This document shows positions 25,532 through 32,870 of a stretch of 64,000 bases of DNA, in pieces. Both the position numbers and the translations under genes were made by a program. The notes beneath the pieces are model-generated. The model did not search any database. It was not told the origin of the DNA and saw only the letters and a program-made list of their open reading frames with translations. The DNA is taken from assembly GCF_015712165.1 (NCBI RefSeq), contig NZ_JADPZX010000001.1, positions 4,910,001 to 4,974,000 on the forward strand, read 5' to 3'. Source of the stretch: Streptomyces spinoverrucosus. GTDB taxonomy: Bacteria > Actinomycetota > Actinomycetes > Streptomycetales > Streptomycetaceae. Each line of letters opens with the position of its first letter. Positions within the stretch are counted from its first letter, which is position 1.

Positions 25532-26269
25532 GTGACCGACTTCACAGAGACCCCGCCCGTCGAACGGACAGAGCGGACTGTGGACCTTTCCCTACGCGCC
25601 CGGATCCGCGCCGGCGACCCCGATGCCTTCGCCGAGCTGTTCGCCGCGCACGCGCAAGCCCTCTACGGTCACGCCGCCCGGCTGACCGGCGACCGTGGCG
25701 TCGCGGAGGACGTCGTCTCGCTGACGTTCCTGGAGGCCTGGCGGCTGCGGGAGCGGCTCAGACCCGAGCCCCCGGACCCCGCCGAGGACGGTGACGGACT
25801 GCGGCCCTGGCTGTACGGCATCGTCACCAACGTCCTGCGCAACACCCGCCGCGCCGCCCGCCGCCACAGCGCCGCCCTCGCCCGGCTCCCGGGCCGCCGC
25901 GCGGACCACGAGACGGTGCCGGACTTCGCCGACGAGCTGGTCGGCCGTATGGAAGACGCCGAACGGCTGGCGGCCGCCCGCACCGCGCTTGGCCAACTGC
26001 GCCGCGCCGAGCGCGAGGTGTTCGCGCTGTGCGTCTGGTCGGGGCTGAGCTACGCGGCCGCCGCCGACGCCCTCGGCGTCCCCGTCAGCACCGTACGGTC
26101 CCGCCTCGCCCGCGCCCGGCAGCGGCTGCGACGGCTGGCCGAGGCGGAGTTGAGGAACCGCTCGGGACCAACCCCGGGACGCACTCCCGCCGCCGGACAG
26201 GAACCGGGTGGCCGCAGCGAGCGGCCCGGTCGAACCAGGAGAAGTGCCGATGAACCCCGCAGAGCGTGA
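25532..26269 (+). CDS. ECF-type RNA polymerase sigma factor
   Basis: A 245-residue sigma-70 family protein. Region 2 spans about residues 30-110 (DAFAELFAAHAQALYGHAARLTG, then AEDVVSLTFLEAW). Region 4 spans about 150-205 (AEREVFALCVWSGLSYAAAADALGVPVSTVRSRLARAR) with its helix-turn-helix. A disordered basic tail follows. It should direct transcription of a small regulon. Its end overlaps the start of the next gene by 20 bases, and that gene encodes a membrane protein likely to act with it. The GTG start has no clear ribosome site and is uncertain. Confidence 0.87.
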   Translation: MTDFTETPPVERTERTVDLSLRARIRAGDPDAFAELFAAHAQALYGHAARLTGDRGVAEDVVSLTFLEAWRLRERLRPEPPDPAEDGDGLRPWLYGIVTNVLRNTRRAARRHSAALARLPGRRADHETVPDFADELVGRMEDAERLAAARTALGQLRRAEREVFALCVWSGLSYAAAADALGVPVSTVRSRLARARQRLRRLAEAELRNRSGPTPGRTPAAGQEPGGRSERPGRTRRSADEPRRA

Positions 26270-27170
26270 AGAACTGGCCCGGCTGCTGCCGAGCCCGGGT
26301 GAACCGGTCCTGCCGAGCGACCGTCAGACCCTGCTGAAGGACCATCTGATGCGCGAGTTCACCAAGGAAGCCGACCCGCGGCCCATCCCCCCGCCCCGCC
26401 CGCGCCCGCTGCGCCGCGTGGCGCTGGTCGCCGTCCCCCTGGCCACCGCGGCCGTCGTCGTCGCCATCTCCCTCGGCACCGCCGGGACAGGCGCACCCGC
26501 CGAGCCCGACCAGGAGGCCGTCGCCCTGCTCGACCGCATCGCCACGGCCGCCGGCGCCAAGGAGACCGTGCCCGTCCGCGACGACCAGTTCGTCTACACC
26601 CGCGTCCAGGGCACCGACTTGTGGGAGGACGGCAAGGATTGGGAGTACGAGCGCACGGACTGGCAGGCGATCAAGGGCGGGCGCACTGGGCTGGCCAGAA
26701 CAGTGGTCCTCGACCCGCCGGCCGGCGGCGGGCCGTTCCGCGACGGCAAGTCCACTCAGGACATGACGATGTACCCGGGCTCCGGGCCCTCCGACTACCG
26801 GAGGCTGGAAGCCCTGCCCACGGACCCGCAGAAGATGTACGAGAAGATCTGGGCCGACACCGAGGGGCAGGGCCCGACCCACGAGGAGGCGGCGATGGAG
26901 GCGATCGACACCCTGCTGGACCGGGCCGTCCTCATCCCCGACGTCAGCGCGGCCCTCTACCGCGCGGCGGCGAAGATCCCCGGCGTCTCGGTGGTCCCGG
27001 AGGCGACCGACGCCGCCGGGCGGCACGGCATCGGACTCACCTTCCAGGACAGCGACGACCGTGACACCTGGGTCTTCGACAGGACGACCCTGGACTACCT
27101 CGGCACGGACGAGACGGCCCTGCTGGAGATCGGCATCGTCGACCGGATCGGCCAGCAGCCCGCCGGCTGA
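26250..27170 (+). CDS. CU044_5270-family membrane protein, partner of the sigma factor
   Basis: A 306-residue protein with a short cytoplasmic N-terminus (MNPAEREELARLLPSPGEPVLP), one transmembrane helix (VALVAVPLATAAVVVAISLG, about residues 52-71) and an extracellular domain. The latter contains FVYTRVQGTD, the AIDTLLDRAVLIPDVSAALYRAAAKIPGV segment and the YLGTDETALLE segment. Actinobacterial genes of this type (CU044_5270 family) usually follow an ECF sigma factor, as here, and may act as anti-sigma or signal proteins. AGGAG lies 9 bases before the ATG at 26250. Confidence 0.78.
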   Translation: MNPAEREELARLLPSPGEPVLPSDRQTLLKDHLMREFTKEADPRPIPPPRPRPLRRVALVAVPLATAAVVVAISLGTAGTGAPAEPDQEAVALLDRIATAAGAKETVPVRDDQFVYTRVQGTDLWEDGKDWEYERTDWQAIKGGRTGLARTVVLDPPAGGGPFRDGKSTQDMTMYPGSGPSDYRRLEALPTDPQKMYEKIWADTEGQGPTHEEAAMEAIDTLLDRAVLIPDVSAALYRAAAKIPGVSVVPEATDAAGRHGIGLTFQDSDDRDTWVFDRTTLDYLGTDETALLEIGIVDRIGQQPAG

Positions 27171-27180
27171 GCCCCGCTCA

Positions 27181-27256
27181 GCCCGAACGGACCTGTTCAG
27201 CCCGAACGGACCTGTTCAGCCCGAACGGACCTGTTCAGCCCGAACGGACCTGTTCA
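27181..27256. repeat. Four exact tandem copies of a 19-bp unit
   Basis: The unit GCCCGAACGGACCTGTTCA is repeated four times with no change, and a fifth partial copy (GCCCGAA) leads into the terminator. Each unit holds GAAC-N6-GTTC, so every copy could form a small hairpin. It lies between convergent genes. Confidence 0.9.
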
Positions 27257-27263
27257 GCCCGAA

Positions 27264-27294
27264 GGGCGGCCGCCCCACACGGGATCGGCCGCCC
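27264..27294. terminator. Bidirectional terminator hairpin
   Basis: GGGCGGCCG (27264-27272) pairs with CGGCCGCCC (27286-27294) around a 13-base loop, between the convergent CU044_5270 and symporter genes. Confidence 0.75.
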
Positions 27295-27307
27295 ATCCGT
27301 TCCGGGG

Positions 27308-28882
27308 CTATTCCTTGCTCGGCGCCGCCCCCACGACACCGTCCGTCGCCCCGTCCGCCGGAGCCGGTACGGCCGCCGCCGCCCCGTCCCCGTCGGTGTT
27401 GAGCCGCTCGATGATCGCCAGCCGCTCCGGCGTGTCCTCCGGCTTCACATAGCCGATGAGGACGTACAGGATCAGCGACACCGCCAGCGGGATCGACACC
27501 TGGTACTGGAGCGGCACACCGCCCTCGACGCTCCAGTTGATGGGGTAGTTGACCAGCCAGAAGGCGAGCAGTCCAGCCGCCCAGCTGGTGAGCGCCGCCG
27601 TCGGCCCCGAGCGGCGGAACGGCCGCAGCAGGCCCAGCATCATCGGGATGGCGATCGGTCCCATCAGCCCGGCCACCCACTTGATGACCACGGTGATGAT
27701 GTCCTTGAACGTCGGCGAGTTCACCTGCGTCGCCACCGCCATGGACAGCGCGAGGAACACGACGGTCGTCAGCCGCGCGGAGATCAGCCCGGACCGCTCC
27801 GACCAGGAACGCGCCTTCGCCGACAGCACCGGCGCCACGTCCCGGGTGAACACGGCGGCGATCGCGTTCGCGTCCGAGGAGCACATGGCCATGGTGTGCG
27901 AGAAGAACCCGACGATCACCAGGCCCAGCAGGCCGTGCGGCAGGAGCTGTTCGGTCATCAGGGCGTAGGAGTCGGAGCCGTCCGGCTTCTGTGAGTCCAC
28001 CAGCAGCGGCGACATCCACATGGGGAAGAACAGCACCAGCGGCCAGACCAGCCACAGGATCGCCGACAGCCGCGCCGACCGCTCGGCCTCCTTGGCGTTC
28101 GGGGTCGCCATGTAGCGCTGGGCCTGGTTGAGCATGCCGCCGTTGTACTCGAACAGCTTGATGAACAGGAACGCCAGCAGGAACACCGTGCCGTACGGCC
28201 CCACCAGCGGCTTCTCGTGGCCGTCCAGCTCGGGTCGGTCCCAGACGCCGAAGATGCCGCCGTAGTCGCCGAGTTCGACGAGCACCGCGAAGAACATCGC
28301 CAGCCCGGCGAGCAACTGGATGATGAACTGGCCGAGTTCGGTCAGCGCGTCCGCCCACAGACCGCCGATCGTGCAGTAGATGCCGGTGACGACGCCGGTG
28401 ATGAGGATGCCCTGGTTCAGGCTGACGCCCGTGAAGACCGACAGCAGCGTCGCGATGGCGGCCCACTTGGCGCCCACGTCCACGATCTTCAGCAGCATCC
28501 CGGACCAGGCCAGCGCCTGCTGCGTCTTCAGGTCGTAACGGTTCTTCAGGTACTCCAGCGGGGAGGCCACATGGAGCCGGGAGCGCAGCCGGTTGATCCG
28601 CGGCGCGAACAGCTTCGACCCGATGGCGATGCCCAGCGCGATGGGGAAGGACCAGGTGACGAAGGAGGTGACCCCGTAGGTGTAGGCGATCCCGGCGTAC
28701 CCGGTGAACATCACCGCGCTGTAGCCCGACATGTGGTGCGAGATGCCGGACAGCCACCACGGCATCTTGCCGCCGGCGGTGAAGAAGTCGCTGACGTTGT
28801 CGACGCGCTTGTGCGACCACACGCCGATCGCGACCATCACGCCGAAGTAGCCGATGAGCACGGCCCAGTCGAGACTGTTCAT
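27308..28882 (-). CDS. Sodium:solute symporter family transporter
   Basis: A 524-residue SSS-family transporter with about 13 membrane helices. Early landmarks are DWAVLIGYFGVMVAIGVWSHKRV, FFTAGGKMPWWLSGISHHMSGYSAVMFTGYAGIAY and the GILITGVVTGIYCTIGGLWADALTE segment, which carries the family's GG-WA-T/A motif. It should import a small solute together with sodium; substrate unknown (sugars, inositol, amino acids or nucleosides are common). The ATG at 28882 has GGAAGG nine bases upstream. It lies downstream of the SDR gene in the same direction, with a 150-base gap holding an inverted repeat. Confidence 0.88.
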   Translation of the reverse strand: MNSLDWAVLIGYFGVMVAIGVWSHKRVDNVSDFFTAGGKMPWWLSGISHHMSGYSAVMFTGYAGIAYTYGVTSFVTWSFPIALGIAIGSKLFAPRINRLRSRLHVASPLEYLKNRYDLKTQQALAWSGMLLKIVDVGAKWAAIATLLSVFTGVSLNQGILITGVVTGIYCTIGGLWADALTELGQFIIQLLAGLAMFFAVLVELGDYGGIFGVWDRPELDGHEKPLVGPYGTVFLLAFLFIKLFEYNGGMLNQAQRYMATPNAKEAERSARLSAILWLVWPLVLFFPMWMSPLLVDSQKPDGSDSYALMTEQLLPHGLLGLVIVGFFSHTMAMCSSDANAIAAVFTRDVAPVLSAKARSWSERSGLISARLTTVVFLALSMAVATQVNSPTFKDIITVVIKWVAGLMGPIAIPMMLGLLRPFRRSGPTAALTSWAAGLLAFWLVNYPINWSVEGGVPLQYQVSIPLAVSLILYVLIGYVKPEDTPERLAIIERLNTDGDGAAAAVPAPADGATDGVVGAAPSKE

Positions 28883-29000
28883 GTGCCAACCTTCCGGGGT
28901 CCGCCTTGTGAACGGCCCGCTCATCGTGAGTGCGGCGACGCGGGCACGACAAGCAAGAGGAAGGTCAAGAGCAGGCAAAAAAGTTCGGCACGATGACCTG

Positions 29001-29018
29001 CGTTCATCTACATGAACG
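29001..29018. promoter_or_regulatory. Inverted repeat before the symporter gene
   Basis: CGTTCAT-CTAC-ATGAACG has perfect 7-bp arms and lies 118 bases before the symporter start and 13 bases beyond the SDR stop. It is AT-richer than its surroundings, which suits an operator more than a terminator. Confidence 0.5.
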
Positions 29019-29031
29019 TAGGCAGGTGGGC

Positions 29032-29820
29032 TCAGCGCATCAACTCCCCCGCATTGACCAGCAGCGACTGCCCCGTGATGGCCCGCGCCCGGTCCGACGC
29101 CAGGAACACCACCGCGTCCGCCACATCCCCGTCCGTGGCCAGCTCCGGCAACGCCATCCGGTCGGTCAGCCGCCCCCGCACCTCCTCCTCCGGCACCCCC
29201 TCGGTGTGCGCGGTGAACCGTACGTACGCCTGCACCGGCGGCCCCCACATCCACCCCGGCAGCACGGTGTTCACCCGGATCCGGTACGGCCCCAACTCCC
29301 GTGCCAGCGAGTACATCGCGCTGGTCAGCGCCCCCTTCGACGCCGCGTACGCCGCCTGCCGCACCTGCGACGGAGCCGCCACCGCCGACTGCGTCCCGAT
29401 GAACACCACCGACCCGCCGCCGCCCTCCTTCAAGCCCGGCAGACACGCCCGCGTCATCCGCAGCGACCCCAGCAGGTTCACGTCGATCACCGACCGCCAG
29501 GTGTCGAAGTCGGCGTCCTCCAGCCCGCCGAAGTAGCTGTCCCAGGCGGCGACGTGGACCACCGCGTCGATCCCGCCGAACCGCTCCCGCGCCAGCCCGG
29601 CCAGCGCCGCGCACTGCCCCTCGTCGGTGATGTCCGTCGCCCGGTACGCCGTGTGCGCCCCGTCCGGATCGACCGCGGCCGCGCTCTTCGCCAGCCGCTC
29701 CTCTGTACGCGCCCCCAGTACGGCCTTCCCGCCGTCCCGTACGACAGACGCCGCGACCTGGTGCCCCAGCCCGGCCCCGACCCCCGACACGACGACGGTC
29801 TTCCCCTCCAGCAGTGACAT
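29032..29820 (-). CDS. Short-chain dehydrogenase/reductase
   Basis: A 262-residue SDR. The nucleotide-binding loop is VVSGVGAGLGHQ (about residues 11-22), followed by VVHVAAWDS, a catalytic Ser in FIGTQSAV, YAASKGAL with catalytic Tyr and Lys, and a typical GQSLLVNAGELM C-terminus. The start ATG 29820 has GGAGGCGGGAG upstream. A perfect copy of the CTGACGGATCGTCAG palindrome lies 27 bases before the start, so the gene probably belongs to the same regulon as the operons at 3.9-11.3 kb. Confidence 0.88.
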   Translation of the reverse strand: MSLLEGKTVVVSGVGAGLGHQVAASVVRDGGKAVLGARTEERLAKSAAAVDPDGAHTAYRATDITDEGQCAALAGLARERFGGIDAVVHVAAWDSYFGGLEDADFDTWRSVIDVNLLGSLRMTRACLPGLKEGGGGSVVFIGTQSAVAAPSQVRQAAYAASKGALTSAMYSLARELGPYRIRVNTVLPGWMWGPPVQAYVRFTAHTEGVPEEEVRGRLTDRMALPELATDGDVADAVVFLASDRARAITGQSLLVNAGELMR

Positions 29821-29846
29821 CGCGGACTCCCGCCTCCGGACTGGTT

Positions 29847-29861
29847 CTGACGGATCGTCAG
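29847..29861. promoter_or_regulatory. Operator palindrome CTGACGGATCGTCAG
   Basis: Identical to the site at 6903-6917 although 23 kb away. It lies between the EthD-like gene and the SDR start. Confidence 0.72.
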
Positions 29862-29913
29862 GGTAGGGGCGAGGTGGGGAAAGGGGAACGGCATGGACAC
29901 CCACAGCGAGGGT

Positions 29914-30771
29914 TTACCGCAGGTCGTCCACGTAGCGGTCCGTCCCGGGGACGGTGGGGATGAAGGGTGCGACGAATATGACGTCGCCGAGTCCCGAGGC
30001 GGCGACCGCCGTGTCCAGGTCCGTGAAGTGGTTCCGCCAGGCGTCGCGGGGGTCGTGCTGGAGGAACCACAGCAGCGTCAGTCGGGTCCCGACCCCCTCG
30101 ACCTGCTTGACGTAGGTCATCCGGTCCAGGGGCAGGGGCGTCGGCGCGAAGACGGTCACGATGGCAGCGGGGGAGCCCGCCAGCCGTTTCGGAAGGTGGT
30201 CGTCGCGCAGCCAGGCGAGCAGTTCCTCGCGCCGGCCGGGGGAGCCGGCGTCGATCACCTGGACGACGAGCCCGGCGTAGGGGTGATCGAGGGCGTGGAT
30301 GTCACGGGGGCCGTGGTCGCCGTCGCGGTAGACGGTCGCGGTGTGGTCCTGGAAGGCGGTGAAGATGTGGGTACGGTCCTGGAAGACGCGGTGGTCGCGG
30401 TTGAGGCGCTTGTTGATGCCGACGGTCCACCGCATGTGGTCGGCGTAGCGGCCCGCGGTGATCCAGTAGACGGACAGGTAGCATCCCGCCGTGACCGGCT
30501 GCGCGACGGTGGACTTCTCCGGGTAGCGCAGGAGTTGCAGGTCGCGTGGGGCCACCCAGCGGCGTCCTGCGTACATCCAGGGCATGGCCATCGCGCCGGC
30601 GATGTAGTGGTCGTCTTCGTACCAGCGATTGTACTGGCGCTCCCGGCCGGGGTGCGGCTCGACCATGGTGATCAGGGCGTGCCCGAGGTCGGCTCCGTAG
30701 GGGCCGACGGCGGCCAGTTCGGCGTACAGGTGGCTGCGGGTTTCATCGGTGTGTGCCGCGTCGTCTGTCAT
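29914..30771 (-). CDS. EthD-like two-domain protein of unknown function
   Basis: A 285-residue protein that appears to contain two ferredoxin-like α/β barrels. Each begins with a strand followed by a W-x-D-D/E-H motif: ALITMVEPHPGRERQYNRWYEDDHY near residue 40 and LVVQVIDAGSPGRREELLAWLRDDHL near 185. This resembles EthD and related dimeric barrels found beside catabolic dehydrogenases and monooxygenases. No signal peptide. It precedes the SDR gene by 93 bases, and both carry the regulon palindrome in front, so a shared pathway is likely. The reaction is unknown. Confidence 0.65.
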   Translation of the reverse strand: MTDDAAHTDETRSHLYAELAAVGPYGADLGHALITMVEPHPGRERQYNRWYEDDHYIAGAMAMPWMYAGRRWVAPRDLQLLRYPEKSTVAQPVTAGCYLSVYWITAGRYADHMRWTVGINKRLNRDHRVFQDRTHIFTAFQDHTATVYRDGDHGPRDIHALDHPYAGLVVQVIDAGSPGRREELLAWLRDDHLPKRLAGSPAAIVTVFAPTPLPLDRMTYVKQVEGVGTRLTLLWFLQHDPRDAWRNHFTDLDTAVAASGLGDVIFVAPFIPTVPGTDRYVDDLR

Positions 30772-30784
30772 GCGTCCGGTGTAG

Positions 30785-30799
30785 CTGACATCACGTCAG
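30785..30799. promoter_or_regulatory. Variant copy of the regulon palindrome
   Basis: CTGACATCACGTCAG keeps both outer arms (CTGAC and GTCAG) of CTGACGGATCGTCAG but has a changed centre. It ends 14 bases before the ATG of the EthD-like gene. Confidence 0.5.
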
Positions 30800-30840
30800 A
30801 TGGGGAGGGCGATTCCGTTCGACTTCGCCGGCTCCGCTGA

Positions 30841-32664
30841 TCACTTGAGCTCCTCCGGGCACGGCGTCCCCCGAGGCCACTCGTAGGGCGACGCCAGCCG
30901 GTACGTTCCCGCGCGCGGCGCCAGCAGGACCGTCCACTTGTCGCCCTCCGCGTCCTCCTCGGTCTCCATCAGGCAGCCGTTGAGGTTGTGGTACGTCTTC
31001 GGCGTGCCCTCGGGACGGTCCTTGGAGGCCTCCGTCTCCTGCGGCGCCTCGACGCCCTTGCCCTCGGCGTCGACCAGTTTCAGCCACGGCGAGTACGGCA
31101 CACGGATCAGCACCCGGCCCGGCTGCTTCACCCGGAGGGTCATCTCACCCTGCTCCGCCCGCTCCACGACGGCCGGCGGATCGGCGAGCGGGGCCGGGTC
31201 GGTCACCCGGAACAGCTGCCAGTTCGCGTCCCCCCAGATCTGCGTCAGATACGGCAGCCCGCGCTGCACCAGCTGCCGCTCCCGCTCGCCGCCGTCCCCG
31301 TCCGGCTCGTCCTTGGGCAGCACGACGTAGTGCACCGCCCAGCGCTTGAGCCACTCGTGGTAGTTGGCCGAGTTGAGGGTGTCGTCGTAGAAGAGCGGGT
31401 TGCGCTCCATGTCGGCCTGGCGGTTCCAGCCACGGGCGAGGTTCACGTACGGGGCGAGCGCCGAGGCCTCGCGGTGGGAGCGGGCCGGGACCACCTCGAC
31501 ACGGCCCTTCCCGGCGCCGACCTCCTGCAGTTCGTTGACCAGCGGGGCCAGCTCACGCGCCCAGGACGCCCTCGGCGTCGTATGGACGACGTCGTCGACC
31601 GACTTGTAGCCGATCCAGGCGACGAACCCGACGAAGGCCACCACGATCGCGTACCACTTGAGCGAGCGCGGCGCCGCGAACGGCAGCGCGGCCATCAGCG
31701 CCACCCCCGCGAACAGCATCGACAGCCGCGTGATGTTCGACCCGATCTGCGAGCTGATCAGCCACACCAGCAGCACGGACAGGCCGTACACGGCGGAGGT
31801 GATGCGCACGGTCTTCCAGTCGTGCGGGACCAGGAGGAAGACGAGGGCCGAGTAGGCCAGGGGGAGGGCCGCCGAACCGAAGGACATCGGCTGGGTGCCG
31901 GAGAACGGGAACGCCCACGCCGACACCGCCACCACGGCGGTGGGCGCGAGCCCCAGCGCCCACGCGCCCGGCCGCCGCTTCTGCAGGAACAGCGCGACCG
32001 CCACCAGACCCACGAACAACCCGGCGACCGGGGAGGACATGGTGGCGAGCGCGGCGAGGGGAGCGGCACACAGGGCCTTCGCCCAGCGCCGGTAACGCCA
32101 GCGGTACGGCCAGCAGAACACCACCGCGACCGCGGCCAGCGCGAACAGCGTGCCGAGCCCGAACGTCACCCGCCCCGACGCCGCGTTGCACAGCAGCCCG
32201 AACACCCCGGCGAACCCCGGCCACAGCGGCTGCCGCACCGCCCGGCTGCGCATCAGGATCAGCGTCAGCAGTCCCGCGGAGAGCGTCCCCGCGATCATCA
32301 TCGTCGTCCGCACACCGAGCAGCGACATCAGATACGGCGACACCACGCTGTACGACACCGGGTGCATGCCGCCGTACCAGGCGAGGTTGTACGCCGAGTC
32401 GGGGTGCCGGCCGACGAACTCGGCCCAGGCGTCCTGCGCCGCCAGGTCCCCGCCACTGTTCGCGAAGGTGAAGAACCAGATGAGGTGGAGGACTCCGGCG
32501 ACGGCGGTGGTGAGGAAAACGGGATGGCGGGCGAGCCGCTTCAGCCGCTCACGTACCGTCACCCCGGGCGTTCCGTGGGGCGGCCCGGCGGGCACGCGTA
32601 TTCGCGGGCCGGCCCCCGGGCCCGGACCGGTGTCGTCGGTGCGTGTCGGCTCCGCAGTGGCCAC
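30841..32664 (-). CDS. Large integral membrane protein, possibly GT-C-type
   Basis: A 607-residue protein. After a Pro/Gly-rich cytoplasmic start come about 12 membrane helices (from VFLTTAVAGVLHLIWFFTF to WYAIVVAFVGFVAWIG), then a C-terminal soluble domain of about 250 residues. The first loop (SGGDLAAQDAWAEFVGRHPDSAYNLAWYGGMHPVSYS) is long and polar. This layout is seen in GT-C glycosyltransferases and in related Streptomyces membrane proteins that I cannot name further. The start GTG 32664 is preceded by GGGGAG; an ATG at 32709 has no ribosome site. It lies downstream of the carboxypeptidase gene, behind a strong terminator. Confidence 0.65.
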   Translation of the reverse strand: MATAEPTRTDDTGPGPGAGPRIRVPAGPPHGTPGVTVRERLKRLARHPVFLTTAVAGVLHLIWFFTFANSGGDLAAQDAWAEFVGRHPDSAYNLAWYGGMHPVSYSVVSPYLMSLLGVRTTMMIAGTLSAGLLTLILMRSRAVRQPLWPGFAGVFGLLCNAASGRVTFGLGTLFALAAVAVVFCWPYRWRYRRWAKALCAAPLAALATMSSPVAGLFVGLVAVALFLQKRRPGAWALGLAPTAVVAVSAWAFPFSGTQPMSFGSAALPLAYSALVFLLVPHDWKTVRITSAVYGLSVLLVWLISSQIGSNITRLSMLFAGVALMAALPFAAPRSLKWYAIVVAFVGFVAWIGYKSVDDVVHTTPRASWARELAPLVNELQEVGAGKGRVEVVPARSHREASALAPYVNLARGWNRQADMERNPLFYDDTLNSANYHEWLKRWAVHYVVLPKDEPDGDGGERERQLVQRGLPYLTQIWGDANWQLFRVTDPAPLADPPAVVERAEQGEMTLRVKQPGRVLIRVPYSPWLKLVDAEGKGVEAPQETEASKDRPEGTPKTYHNLNGCLMETEEDAEGDKWTVLLAPRAGTYRLASPYEWPRGTPCPEELK

Positions 32665-32799
32665 CTGTAGGCGCTCCCCGTGTCCCGTCTGCTGTTCTCG
32701 GCCGCACACCCCGTTTCCCGGCTGTTTTCGGCCACGTGGCGAGGCGTTCCCGCGCCCGTCCCGTACGCGGGTGTCCTGTCCCGTTTCGTGACGCTAGCA

Positions 32800-32847
32800 C
32801 GCACCCCGCCGACGGGCGCCCGGGGAGGGCTCCGTCGACGGGGTGCG
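32800..32847 (-). terminator. Strong terminator hairpin after the carboxypeptidase gene
   Basis: CGCACCCCG (32800-32808) pairs with CGGGGTGCG (32839-32847). After one mismatch the stem continues with CGACGG and CCGTCG. It lies 24 bases past the stop codon. Confidence 0.75.
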
Positions 32848-32870
32848 CTGGGGTGGTGCGGTGCGCCGGG

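Noticed and set aside
27181..27256. The 19-bp repeats as a CRISPR array
   Set aside because: Units are directly adjacent with no spacers, and no cas gene is nearby.
28883..29614. N-terminal extension of the symporter frame to 768 codons
   Set aside because: The extension overlaps the SDR gene on the same strand in another frame, has no domain, and GGAAGG marks the start at 28882.
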